A stretch of DNA of 64,000 nucleotides from Clostridia bacterium. GTDB lineage: Bacteria; Bacillota; Clostridia; Oscillospirales; Acutalibacteraceae. Position numbers and translations under genes: made by a program. Below, piece after piece: positions 24,761 through 35,695 of this stretch. The notes beneath the pieces were generated by a model that ran no database searches, was not told the origin of the DNA, and saw nothing but the letters and a program-made list of their open reading frames with translations. The stretch lies in contig JAFXBF010000016.1 of assembly GCA_017516745.1 (NCBI GenBank), positions 50,596 through 114,595 on the forward strand. Direction: 5' to 3'. How positions within the stretch are numbered: position 1 is the first letter of the stretch; each line of letters begins with the position of its first letter.

Positions 24761-25273
24761 TTACGAAGCAACTTTCCCTGCTCTTTTCAATATGGCTATC
24801 AGTGGGCAGATAAGCACGCCGCACAGCAGGTTGCTTATGCCGTGTGTTATGTCAAACGGCAGACCTGCGGCTATCCACGTGAGCATACCTTTAAAATCAA
24901 GCCCGAAAAGCAAGGCCTGTGCAGGCGCATAAAGCACGCCGTAGAGCAGCCCGTGAAGACCGCATACGACCATATAAACTATGGGTCTGATTTTCTTTGG
25001 CATATTTTTGGGCAGCAGCATTACCGCTCCCCAAAGCACAGCCCAGATGTAAAGATAGGGTATCCACCACGTTGCAAAGCCGCTGAGAAGACCCGTTACA
25101 AAAACAAAAATGTACAGAGGATAAAGGGCTTTTTTTCTGTAAACTACTGTCATTGCAACAATAAAAGTGCCGATAAGGTGAATATTCGGCAGTAAGTCCA
25201 TAAGCACCTTTGAGGCGTACATCATTGCGCCGAGCATTGCAAAAACGGCGGTTTCACGCACGGTCAGCTTCAT
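24761..25273 (-). CDS. ECF-transporter S component, probably for cobalamin or a relative, 170 residues
   Basis: The protein has about six hydrophobic segments and the AMLGAMMYASK start typical of substrate-capture (S) components of energy-coupling-factor importers. The shape GLHGLLYGVLYAPAQALLFG and the C-terminal DITHGISNLLCGVLICPLIA also fit. Its start overlaps the DUF4430 lipoprotein stop by 4 bp (ATGA), so the two are coupled. A cobalamin riboswitch controls the operon, which points to a corrinoid as substrate (inference from context). The EcfA/EcfA'/EcfT module is not in this window and would be shared from elsewhere in the genome. Confidence 0.8.
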   Translation of the reverse strand: MKLTVRETAVFAMLGAMMYASKVLMDLLPNIHLIGTFIVAMTVVYRKKALYPLYIFVFVTGLLSGFATWWIPYLYIWAVLWGAVMLLPKNMPKKIRPIVYMVVCGLHGLLYGVLYAPAQALLFGLDFKGMLTWIAAGLPFDITHGISNLLCGVLICPLIAILKRAGKVAS

Positions 25274-25722
25274 TTGCTCACCACAAAGCCGTAGCTTTCG
25301 CCGGCAACTATTTCGGTCATATCAACACCCGTGGGTGCCATATTGCCGTTGATGAAAAACGCCCAATAGGTGCCCGTTGTGTCGTAATCGGCGGTAATGC
25401 CGTTTACCTTTTTGACATACAGACCGTACGGGCCTTCCTCGCCCTCGATAAGCCCCAATTCCTGCAAGGCTTCGCCGACAAGGGTTTTGTCTGTGTGAAT
25501 TTCAAAGGCGGTTTCCTTGCCTTCACCGTCTGTTACGGTAAAGAGGAAGGAGGTTTCGCCCTCACCAAGCACGGTTGCCTGAATTTCGGGCGCTTCGACG
25601 GTTGATTTTTCTTCCGTCGGGGGCGTAGTGTTGTTGCATCCGCTTGAAAAAAGTGCTATCGCCGCAATAAGCACCGTGCAAACCAACAACGACATTTTTC
25701 TTGTAAAACGTGTCTTTTGCAT
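25270..25722 (-). CDS. DUF4430 lipoprotein (transcobalamin-like C-terminal domain), 150 residues
   Basis: The start is ATG 25722, 9 nt after AAGGAG; an ATG directly abutting AAGGAG is too close. The N-terminus is a lipoprotein signal with lipobox LFSSGC. After an acidic linker comes a DUF4430 domain (VGEALQELGLIEGEEGPYG, TGTYWAFFINGNMAPTGVD). This domain is shared with the C-terminal part of transcobalamin and with surface corrinoid-binding proteins. The protein probably captures cobalamin or cobinamide outside the membrane and hands it to the S component encoded next. Regulation by the upstream B12 riboswitch supports this strongly. Confidence 0.87.
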   Translation of the reverse strand: MQKTRFTRKMSLLVCTVLIAAIALFSSGCNNTTPPTEEKSTVEAPEIQATVLGEGETSFLFTVTDGEGKETAFEIHTDKTLVGEALQELGLIEGEEGPYGLYVKKVNGITADYDTTGTYWAFFINGNMAPTGVDMTEIVAGESYGFVVSK

Positions 25723-25743
25723 AGTATGCATCTCCTTGAAAAT

Positions 25744-25955
25744 ATTGGATTTTTTCCCTTTCAAAAGGCACTCGCAATTGTTTTTCAGGGCAATCCTGCT
25801 ACGGGTATTTCGACTCGGCGCATTTTTCTCACCTTCTCGGAAAAAATCCAATGGTTTGTCCCTGAATTGCGGCTTCAGGTAAGAGAAAAACTTTTATGTG
25901 CGCCTCACGGCGACGGGCTCGTACAGGAATTTCACCTGTTTCCCCGACAGCATTG
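25744..25955 (-). promoter_or_regulatory. Cobalamin riboswitch
   Basis: The minus strand contains the B12 core GGGGAAACAGGTGAAATTCC, followed by GAGCCCGTCGCCGTGAGGCG, and, nearer the gene, GCGCCGAGTCGAAATACCCG. These are recognisable variants of the conserved aptamer segments. Close to the gene GGAAAAAATCCAAT (25757-25744 region) can pair over 14 bp with ATTGGATTTTTTCC (25852-25839). This stem ends next to the AAGGAG ribosome site and is a likely expression platform. Confidence 0.88.
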
Positions 25956-25960
25956 TCCAG

Positions 25961-25989
25961 ATTATAGCACAGATGTAATTGAGTATCAA
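25961..25989 (-). promoter_or_regulatory. Sigma-A promoter of the cobalamin-uptake operon
   Basis: TTGATA (25989-25984), 17 nt, TATAAT (25966-25961) directly precede the riboswitch. Confidence 0.75.
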
Positions 25990-26102
25990 TAAAAAGAGAA
26001 AAAAGTGGAGATAATTTGCAAAAAATTTCTTTTAAGATAGTGACAAATTGAATAATTAGTACTATTATATATATTAATTATATATAATAGGAGGAGTATG
26101 GA

Positions 26103-27830
26103 ATGTTCACGAAAATAATTTCGTTTATTATGGCGGTTATTACTTCGCTTGTCGGTATGGGAAGCTCTGCTTTTGCCGCCGCTGCGGATGGCGTGTTTTC
26201 TTCTGCGCTGTCGCTGGTTACGGAGCGTTCCGCCTTCCTTGAGGATATAACGGACAAGGACGTTTCACAGTTTGATGAAAACAGCGGCTATATCAAAAAT
26301 ATGCTGCTCGTCTTTTTTGAAGGGGATGCCTCTTTCTTTGATAAGCTTTCAGCCCTTCGCAAAACGGGCGGAGCGGTTGTGGGCAGTATGCCTGAGGCTG
26401 AGCTTTGCGTTGTAAGAACAAGCGGCCTCAATTACGAAAAGCTCACAGCTCTTTGCGAAGAGATAATGCTCCTTGATGCGGTTGCACTCGCAAGCGTCTG
26501 CCCTGCTTCAAGAATAGCCGAGCAATATACCCCCAACGACCCGTTCACCGATTACGACTGGTACACCGAATACTGGAACGAGGCTGAGCCTGCAGGCAAC
26601 AACTGGTGGCTTGAAGCAACTCAGACCAGAGCGGCATGGGGCTACGACAGCTATTTCGAAGATATAGATATCGGCATTGTTGACGGCGGCTTCAACGAGC
26701 TTCACGAGGAGCTTGACGGTAAAATTTCCTTCCCCTCGGCAAAAGAGGCGAAACGCAACAACCGCAGCTACCACGGCACACACGTTGCAGGCATTATTGC
26801 CGCAAAGGCTGACAACGGTATCGGCATCAGCGGTATCTGTCAGAATTCCGAGCTTATCTGCGTTGACTGGAGTCCTTCGGGCTCACAGCTCTGGATTGGC
26901 GATGTTGCGATTTTCTTCGGCTTCGGCAAGGTTGTCAAGGCAGGTGCAAAGGTGCTCAACTTCTCGCTCGGTGCTTCGGGCTCACTCGGCGCAAACCAAA
27001 GGTCGTGGGGCAGCTTTGTTCAGAATCTTGATGCAATGCTCTATTCCTGCTATATGTCCGCTTTGCTTAACAGCGGCTACGATTTTGTGGTTGTTCAGTC
27101 CGCAGGCAACGGCAATTCCGAGGGCAGAGCGGTTGATGCAAGCGCAAACGGCTGCTTCTGCGCAATAACGGAGAAGAACACATTTATTCCCTATGCAAAA
27201 ATTAAGCCGAGAGATTTGCTCGACAGAATAATTATTGTCGGCAGCGCAAGAGCTGAAAACGGCAGATACATTCAGGCGGATTCATCAAATGTCGGCGATA
27301 CGGTTGATATCTGCGCACCGGGTGTGGATGTTTACAGCTGCTCAACGGAAGGCTATATGAGCCTTTCGGGCACGTCAATGGCGGCACCCGTTGTAACGGG
27401 TATTGCTTCACTCGTCTGGTCGGTTGACAGCAGTTTAAGCGGTGCGGATGTAAAGCGGATTGTCTGCTCCAACACCTGCGATACGGTTGTACCTGCACCC
27501 GAATATTATTTCGATTCACTCAACACAAAAATTTACCCGATGGTAAACGCAAAGCTTGCCGTTGAAGCGGCTTTGAAGAATAAATACGATATGCACACAA
27601 TCGGCATAAACCTCGGCGGTATGTCACAGATTAAGTTTATCAATGAAAACTCACAGGAGTTTATTTTTGAAACAGATGCTTCGGGAGTTACAGCCTGCCT
27701 GCTTGAAAGCGGTGTTTATACGGTTGAGGTAAACGGCGAAACAGTCAGCACGGATTTTACCGTTGAAGGCGATACTCGGTTTACTGCCGAAACACCCGAA
27801 GAGGAAGAAACAACACAGGCTGATTTATAA
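26103..27830 (+). CDS. Secreted subtilisin-like serine protease (S8), 575 residues
   Basis: A strong AGGAGG ribosome site precedes the start. A signal peptide (1-26, GSSAFAAAADG) and a propeptide-like region (~30-140, including VVGSMPEAELCVVRTSG) precede the S8 catalytic domain. The triad is Asp in DIGIVDGGF (~194), His in SYHGTHVAGIIAA (~224) and Ser in LSGTSMAAPVVTG (~423). The oxyanion Asn lies in VVQSAGNGNSEG. The last ~80 residues form a small beta domain and an acidic Glu/Thr tail without a visible anchor. Role: extracellular protein degradation. The next gene starts 23 bp after the stop. AT-rich DNA upstream holds a likely GTGACA/TATTAT promoter near 26041-26070. Confidence 0.9.
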   Translation: MFTKIISFIMAVITSLVGMGSSAFAAAADGVFSSALSLVTERSAFLEDITDKDVSQFDENSGYIKNMLLVFFEGDASFFDKLSALRKTGGAVVGSMPEAELCVVRTSGLNYEKLTALCEEIMLLDAVALASVCPASRIAEQYTPNDPFTDYDWYTEYWNEAEPAGNNWWLEATQTRAAWGYDSYFEDIDIGIVDGGFNELHEELDGKISFPSAKEAKRNNRSYHGTHVAGIIAAKADNGIGISGICQNSELICVDWSPSGSQLWIGDVAIFFGFGKVVKAGAKVLNFSLGASGSLGANQRSWGSFVQNLDAMLYSCYMSALLNSGYDFVVVQSAGNGNSEGRAVDASANGCFCAITEKNTFIPYAKIKPRDLLDRIIIVGSARAENGRYIQADSSNVGDTVDICAPGVDVYSCSTEGYMSLSGTSMAAPVVTGIASLVWSVDSSLSGADVKRIVCSNTCDTVVPAPEYYFDSLNTKIYPMVNAKLAVEAALKNKYDMHTIGINLGGMSQIKFINENSQEFIFETDASGVTACLLESGVYTVEVNGETVSTDFTVEGDTRFTAETPEEEETTQADL

Positions 27831-27853
27831 AATTATTTTTACGGAGAAACATA

Positions 27854-28996
27854 ATGGATACGGGGCTTATCGCTTCAAGGCTTTTTGCCTTTTCGGCTGA
27901 CGGAGTACCCTGTGAGGAATTAAAACACGAGCAGATTGATTATCCTGCGCTCTATAAGTTTTCAAAGGCTCACAGTATAGTAAATACCGTCTGCTACGCA
28001 CTTGAAAAACTGAATATGCTTCCCGAAGAATATGCCGCACCCTTTCGCCGTGAATTGAAAATCGGCAGGGCGAGAGAGGCTGTGCAGGAGCTTGAGCTTG
28101 AAGAAATTTCGGCTCAGCTTGAAAGCAGGGGAATAAAGTATATGCCGCTCAAAGGCAGCGTTATGAAGCACCTTTATCCCCGTCCCGACCTTCGCTCAAT
28201 GTGTGACCTTGATATCAAGTACGACAAGGCACGCAAAAATGAGCTTGACGAAATAATGCTGCCCTTGGGCTACACCGTTGCGGAGGTTTCGTGCACGGAC
28301 GGTGTGAATATCGCCTACATCAAAAAGCCGTTTATGTATATTGAGTTCCACGGCGTGCTGATGGATACGGACATTCCGCTTTACAACAGCTACTTCGGTA
28401 CGGATTTTGAGCGTACCGTGCCCGATTCGGGCTGCAGGTGCAAATATACAGATGAAGATTTCTTTGTCTTTATGGCGGCACACCTTGCAAAGCACTATTT
28501 CCTCGGCGGCACGGGGCTGCGGTCGCTTGCGGATATTTGGCTGTTCTTAAGAAAAAAAACCGAGCTTGATATGAATTATATTTTTGAAGAGCTGAAAAAA
28601 ATCAGGCTCGACGAATTTATAAAAATCATAATCGGCGTGAACGAAGTTCTGTTTGACGGCAAAGCCCCCGATGAAACGCAGAAATCGGTTATCAGCTATA
28701 TTCTCGGCAGCGGTACCTACGGTACAACGGAAAACCGCTCTGCGGAGAATGTAAAAAATCAAAGCAAGCTGAAATATCTGCTTGGGCGCTTGTTCCCCGA
28801 CAGAAGGTTTATGGCAATCAATTATCCCGTTGTAAAAAAATGTGTTCTGCTTTTGCCTTTGTTCTGGATAATAAGGCTTGTGAGCACCTTTATAAAAAAG
28901 GGATATAAGGGCAGCGATGTTGATGTGGTAATGAACGTCAGCAGTGCACAGATAGATGCAAGAAAAATTCCGGGTAACCCGTTGGAGAAAGAATAG
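27854..28996 (+). CDS. Nucleotidyltransferase-family protein (NTP_transf_5 type), 380 residues
   Basis: The centre contains the signature LKGSVMKHLYPRPDLRSMCD followed by LDIKY. This is the minimal nucleotidyltransferase motif of the uncharacterised family often encoded next to polysaccharide or peptide-maturation genes. A helical region with MAAHLAKHYFLGGTGLRSLA DIW follows (H-containing, family-typical). The C-terminus has a hydrophobic stretch (KKCVLLLPLFWIIRL, ~330) that may touch the membrane. It lies between the subtilase and a cupin gene and is probably co-transcribed with both. The substrate is unknown; roles in glycan or protein modification are possible but not supported here. Confidence 0.75.
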   Translation: MDTGLIASRLFAFSADGVPCEELKHEQIDYPALYKFSKAHSIVNTVCYALEKLNMLPEEYAAPFRRELKIGRAREAVQELELEEISAQLESRGIKYMPLKGSVMKHLYPRPDLRSMCDLDIKYDKARKNELDEIMLPLGYTVAEVSCTDGVNIAYIKKPFMYIEFHGVLMDTDIPLYNSYFGTDFERTVPDSGCRCKYTDEDFFVFMAAHLAKHYFLGGTGLRSLADIWLFLRKKTELDMNYIFEELKKIRLDEFIKIIIGVNEVLFDGKAPDETQKSVISYILGSGTYGTTENRSAENVKNQSKLKYLLGRLFPDRRFMAINYPVVKKCVLLLPLFWIIRLVSTFIKKGYKGSDVDVVMNVSSAQIDARKIPGNPLEKE

Positions 28997-29012
28997 AGAA
29001 AGGGAAAGAAAT

Positions 29013-29360
29013 ATGATTAAAAGAGCAGAGGAAATGAAAAGCGCAGTCAAGGTAAATATGCGTGACGGCGACGGTCAGGTCGTAGTTACAAACATACTTG
29101 AAAGCGGCGAATATAAGGGCAAGTCAAGGCTTGTTGCAACGCTTACTCTCGAGCCGGGCTGCTCAATTGGCGAACATGTGCACGAAAACGAGGAAGAAAT
29201 TTTCTACGTTATTGAGGGTGAGGCACAGTACCTCGACAACGGCGAATGGGTAACGCTTAATAAGGGCGACAGCTGTCTTTGCCTTGGCGGTCAGACCCAC
29301 TCAATCGCAAACCGAGGCGACAAGACACTCGTGGTTGTTGCGGTAATTCTCACATATTAA
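29013..29360 (+). CDS. Small cupin-domain protein, 115 residues
   Basis: The start is ATG 29013, after an AAGGGAAAG site. The single cupin barrel shows motif 1 as GEHVHENEEEIFYVIEGE (two His and one Glu for metal) and motif 2 as GDSCLCLGGQTHSIANRG. Such one-domain cupins bind a metal and may act as dioxygenases, isomerases or small-molecule sensors; the function is not predictable from sequence. It sits 29 bp before alaS and appears to be a passenger in this operon. Confidence 0.82.
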   Translation: MIKRAEEMKSAVKVNMRDGDGQVVVTNILESGEYKGKSRLVATLTLEPGCSIGEHVHENEEEIFYVIEGEAQYLDNGEWVTLNKGDSCLCLGGQTHSIANRGDKTLVVVAVILTY

Positions 29361-29389
29361 GAAACTGAATCGAAAGGATTTTGAATACA

Positions 29390-32026
<2,637 letters not shown>

Positions 32027-32048
32027 TTTTACAAAAGGAGAAATAAAA

Positions 32049-32390
32049 ATGTCCGATTGTATTTTCTGTAAAATAGCGGCGGGAGAAATCCCGAGCAATA
32101 AGGCTTATGAGGATGACAAGGTTTTGGCTTTCTACGACCTTGACCCTCAGGCCCCCACACATATACTTGTTATCCCCAAGGAGCACATAAAGTCAGCCGC
32201 AGAAATTGACGAAAGCAACTCCGCACTCGTTGCCCATATTTTTGAGGTTGCGGCAAAGCTTGCCAAGCAGCTCGGTCTCGATAACGGCTTCCGTGTAGTT
32301 ACCAACTGCGGCGAAAGCGCAGGCCAGAGCGTGCACCACCTCCACTTCCACCTCCTCGGCGGAAGAGATTTCACCTGGCCTCCCGGTTGA
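32049..32390 (+). CDS. HIT-family nucleotide hydrolase, 113 residues
   Basis: The start ATG 32049 follows AAAGGAGAAA. The protein reads SDCIFCKIAAGEIPSNKAY with the CxxC zinc pair and ends with the histidine triad QSVHHLHFHLLGGR (H-x-H-x-H). It belongs to the HinT branch, which hydrolyses purine phosphoramidates such as AMP-lysine. It follows alaS by 23 bp. A 15-bp hairpin overlaps its stop codon. Confidence 0.95.
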   Translation: MSDCIFCKIAAGEIPSNKAYEDDKVLAFYDLDPQAPTHILVIPKEHIKSAAEIDESNSALVAHIFEVAAKLAKQLGLDNGFRVVTNCGESAGQSVHHLHFHLLGGRDFTWPPG

Positions 32391-32524
32391 TTAATTTCCA
32401 AAGGAAATTAATCAACCAACACAACAAATTCAAAGAATTTGTTGTATATCACATTTTTGATTTATCAAAAATATATCACTGCCAAACTTCAGTTTGGCAA
32501 TATCACATTCTGGCTCTGCCGGAA
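32385..32524. repeat. Array of five unrelated hairpins joined by ATATCACAT linkers
   Basis: Five perfect or near-perfect hairpins follow each other: 32385-32417 (15 bp), 32421-32445 (11 bp), 32454-32471 (8 bp), 32480-32499 (9 bp) and 32508-32524 (7 bp with one wobble). Loops are only 2-3 nt. The linkers after hairpins 2, 3 and 4 are ATATCACAT, TATATCACT and ATATCACAT. Stem sequences are unrelated to each other. The array fills the gap between the HIT gene and the phosphoribosyltransferase gene. Confidence 0.8.
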
Positions 32525-32559
32525 TATATAACTAAAATCATGTGAAAGGAACGATTACA

Positions 32560-33099
32560 ATGTCCGGATTTTACACGATGAATATTGCAGGGCTTGAAAG
32601 GCATCTGCCCATCTGTCCTCTCAATGAAAATATCGATATTGCGGGCTTCATCATCTTCGGTGATGTTGAACTGACCGTAAAGGCCTGCGAAGAGCTGCTC
32701 AAAAAACTTCCCGAGTTTGACTACATAGTCACACCCGAGGCAAAGAGCATTCCGCTTGCATACGAAATGTCCCGTCAGAGCGGCAAGAAATACTTTGTCG
32801 CAAGAAAGCGAGCAAAGCTCTATATGCGTGACCCTGTTGAGGTTAATGTGCGCTCAATCACAACCGATGCCGTGCAGACACTCATTCTCGACGGTGCGGA
32901 CGGTGAGCAGATAAGAGGCAAGCGTGTAGTCGTGCTTGACGATGTTATCAGTACGGGTGAATCACTCAAGGCTATGGATGCCCTTATGGAAAAATTCGAT
33001 GTTCAGGTTGTCGCAAAGGCTGCCGTGCTTGCAGAGGGCGACGCCGCAGACAGAACAGACATTGTGTTCCTCGAAAAACTGCCTCTGCTCTTTAAATGA
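32560..33099 (+). CDS. Type I phosphoribosyltransferase (apt-like), 179 residues
   Basis: ATG 32560 follows a GAAAGGAA site. The PRPP-binding motif VVVLDDVISTGESLKAM lies at ~120-137. Upstream is YIVTPEAKSIPLAYEMSRQ, as in adenine/xanthine phosphoribosyltransferase-like proteins. The hood segment FVARKRAKLYMRDP is typical of the Firmicutes subgroup. It likely salvages a purine base to a nucleotide; the base cannot be fixed from sequence. The stop overlaps the comEC start (ATGA), so translation is coupled. Confidence 0.85.
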   Translation: MSGFYTMNIAGLERHLPICPLNENIDIAGFIIFGDVELTVKACEELLKKLPEFDYIVTPEAKSIPLAYEMSRQSGKKYFVARKRAKLYMRDPVEVNVRSITTDAVQTLILDGADGEQIRGKRVVVLDDVISTGESLKAMDALMEKFDVQVVAKAAVLAEGDAADRTDIVFLEKLPLLFK

Positions 33100-34637
33100 T
33101 TTTACGCCCCTTTGCTCTTGTGGGCTTCAGCTTCACGCTGACCTTTCTTGCACTGTGTCTTTTTGAAGATTCGGCACTTGTTATTTCAGTCAGCGCAGTT
33201 GCCTGTTTGATTATATGTTGCTTTGCAAGACGTCTGGATGGCAGAGGGAAAATTGCGGTTTCGCTTTTGTGTGTAATCTGCGCCTGCCTGTGGTTTTCCC
33301 TTCATAACAGTTTTGTTTACAGGGATGCCATAAGCTATGCAGGCAGTAATACACAGGTGACGGCACAGATAATAAGCCTGCCCGAAAGAAGCGAAAAGGG
33401 CTGGTTTTATACGCTCAAGTCAAGTGAAATCGGCGGCGAAAAGGCTGAATATAAAATAAGCTTTTTTTCAAAAGAGCTTCTTGATGCCCAAGTCTATGAC
33501 GAAATCAGCTTCAGGGCAGAGCTTTACAGTATAGAAGATTCGGGCTCGCAATCTTATTACAAGCCTAAAGGAATATATCTTCAGTCCTTCTGGCACAGTA
33601 AAACCGAGGTTACAAAAAGCACGGACAGACCGATAGGGTATTACCTGCTCAAAGCAAAGGAATACGCCGTGCAGCACCTTGGTGATGTTATGAAGGGCGA
33701 GGAGGCAGACCTTGCCGTGGCAATGCTCACGGGTGACAAAGGCGGTCTTTCCGACGAAACGGTTGCGGCTTTTGCCCGTGCAGGGCTTTCGCACACAATG
33801 GCGGTTTCGGGTCTTCATATGAGCATAATAGTAATGGGGCTCTATAAACTGCTGATGCTGTTTTGCCGACGCATTAACTGGCTGCCAGGTATTATATGTA
33901 CCCTTGTCAGCTTCGGTTACGCAGGTGTCACGGGCTTTTCAATGTCGGCTGTGCGCTCGTGCCTTATGATAACGGTTATGCTTTTAGGTTCAGCGTTTTT
34001 CAAGCGGTCGGATTCTCTCAATTCTCTGGGGCTTGCGGCATTGGGAATAACGCTTGTCAATCCCTTTGCGGTGCTTGACTGGTCGTTTATGCTCTCGTTT
34101 TCCGCAACGCTCGGAATTGTGCTGTGCTCAAAACATATCAATCTGATATCATGCAGGGTATCGGAAAGAATAAAATTGAGAGCGTTTAGATATCTTGTTC
34201 GTACCGTTGTTACTACGGCGCTCATATCTCTGGCGGCAACGGTTTTCTGTCTGCCCGTAACGCTGTTCTTTATCGGTGCGGTTTCGCTCGTGTTTCTGCC
34301 TGCGAATCTGCTCACGCTTTATGCCGTACCCGTTGCACTCGTTTCGGCGATGTTTGCTCTTGTGCCGTGGGGAGTGATTTCAGGCTTTGCGGCAACCGTG
34401 TGCGAAGCGGTATGCGGATACATATTAAAGGCCGTGCGTTGGCTGGCTTCGTTTGAATTTGCGTACATAAGCACGGATTATACCGTGGTAAAATTGAGTT
34501 TTCTTGCCGTGATGGCGGTTGTTGCGCTTGAACGGTTTATATTAAAAGACAACAGAACATTTTTCAGGTCTGTTGCATTAACGGTATTGTTTGCCGTAGT
34601 AATTAATTTTGTTATACGGTTTTACTTTAACAGATGA
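33096..34637 (+). CDS. ComEC/Rec2-type membrane protein without the beta-lactamase-like domain, 513 residues
   Basis: An N-terminal hydrophobic pair and an OB-like extracellular part (DUF4131-type, ~60-180) are followed by the competence transmembrane domain. Diagnostic segments are LTGDKGGLSDETVAAFARAG, LSHTMAVSGLHMSIIVMG and GFSMSAVRSCLMITVMLLG. ComEC forms the channel through which single-stranded DNA enters during transformation. Full-length proteins (about 750 residues) end in a metallo-beta-lactamase-like nuclease domain; here the chain stops after the last transmembrane segments, with holA 16 bp downstream. The nuclease part may be encoded elsewhere or be absent, as in several Clostridia. 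Confidence 0.87.
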   Translation: MILRPFALVGFSFTLTFLALCLFEDSALVISVSAVACLIICCFARRLDGRGKIAVSLLCVICACLWFSLHNSFVYRDAISYAGSNTQVTAQIISLPERSEKGWFYTLKSSEIGGEKAEYKISFFSKELLDAQVYDEISFRAELYSIEDSGSQSYYKPKGIYLQSFWHSKTEVTKSTDRPIGYYLLKAKEYAVQHLGDVMKGEEADLAVAMLTGDKGGLSDETVAAFARAGLSHTMAVSGLHMSIIVMGLYKLLMLFCRRINWLPGIICTLVSFGYAGVTGFSMSAVRSCLMITVMLLGSAFFKRSDSLNSLGLAALGITLVNPFAVLDWSFMLSFSATLGIVLCSKHINLISCRVSERIKLRAFRYLVRTVVTTALISLAATVFCLPVTLFFIGAVSLVFLPANLLTLYAVPVALVSAMFALVPWGVISGFAATVCEAVCGYILKAVRWLASFEFAYISTDYTVVKLSFLAVMAVVALERFILKDNRTFFRSVALTVLFAVVINFVIRFYFNR

Positions 34638-34653
34638 AAAGGAGGTGTAAGCT

Positions 34654-35685
34654 GTGGCATTCTTAAGCGAACAGGATTTTAAAAAGCAGATATCCTCGGG
34701 CGAATTGCCGCCGCTTTGCCTTGTTTTCGGCGATGAGGATTATCTGAAAAAGCACTATGTTTCCGTGCTCGAAAAAAAGAGTGTGGACGAGGCTATGGCG
34801 CAGTTCAATCTTCACCGCATCAACGGCGAAAATTTCGTTTTCGATGAGCTTTATCAGGTTTCGCAGTCAATGCCGTTTATGAGTGACTATAACTGCGTTG
34901 TCGTTAAAGACCTCGCCGTTGACAAAATGAAAAATGACGATTTTGACGTGCTTCTTGATTTGCTTGGCGACCCTCCCGAAACCTGCGTTATGGTTTTCTG
35001 GATGGACAGCGTTCAGCTTGACGAAAAGAAGGACAAAACCAAGCAGTTTATTGAGGCTGTCAATCAGGCAGGCGTTGTGCTGCGGCTCGACAAAATGAGC
35101 GGCACGGCACTTTTCAAGCTGATTGAAAACGGCGCAAAAAAACGTGGCTGTGAAATGAGCAGGGATTGTTCTTCATACCTTGTTAAAAGAGTCGGCGATG
35201 AACTGAATTTACTGCTCAACGAGCTTGACAAGCTCTGCTTTTATAAAGGCGAGGGTGAAATCACAAGGCGTGATATTGACGAAATCTGCGTACGCTCTCT
35301 TGATGCAAGTGTGTTCGATTTGTCAAAGGCTCTTGTAAGCGGTACGGCACAGCAGGCGTTTGACATTTTAGGCGATTTGCTTGCGCAGAAGGAAAAGCCC
35401 GTTGTAATTCTCGGCACTCTCGTTTCGGCTTATGTCGATATGTACCGTGCGCAGGTTGCACTTGCCTCGGGCGAAAATGCGGATGCAGCAGCAGGAGTTT
35501 TCAATTATAAGCGAAAAGAATTCAGACTCAAAAACGCTGCACGAAACAGCGCCAATATGTCTATGGAGCAGCTGCGAAGCTGCCTTGAAATTCTTGCTGA
35601 TGCCGATATGCGCCTGAAAAGCACGGCTCTTGACGAGCGCAGAATACTTGAAGAGGTTATGTTGAAACTCATTCTTATGAGTTGA
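34654..35685 (+). CDS. holA: DNA polymerase III delta subunit, 343 residues
   Basis: The start is GTG 34654 with a strong AGGAGGT site. The AAA+-like N-terminus (LPPLCLVFGDEDYLKKHYVS) and later RRDIDEICVRSLDASVFDL and AQKEKPVVILGTLVSAYVDM are typical of the Firmicutes delta subunit that opens the sliding clamp in the clamp loader. Length is normal. It follows comEC by 16 bp, an order seen in many Firmicutes. Confidence 0.93.
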   Translation: MAFLSEQDFKKQISSGELPPLCLVFGDEDYLKKHYVSVLEKKSVDEAMAQFNLHRINGENFVFDELYQVSQSMPFMSDYNCVVVKDLAVDKMKNDDFDVLLDLLGDPPETCVMVFWMDSVQLDEKKDKTKQFIEAVNQAGVVLRLDKMSGTALFKLIENGAKKRGCEMSRDCSSYLVKRVGDELNLLLNELDKLCFYKGEGEITRRDIDEICVRSLDASVFDLSKALVSGTAQQAFDILGDLLAQKEKPVVILGTLVSAYVDMYRAQVALASGENADAAAGVFNYKRKEFRLKNAARNSANMSMEQLRSCLEILADADMRLKSTALDERRILEEVMLKLILMS

Positions 35686-35695
35686 TTTGATAAAG

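Noticed and set aside
32385-32524. CRISPR array
   Set aside because: Spacing is irregular, the constant part is only ~9 nt, the variable parts are themselves palindromes, and there are no cas genes.
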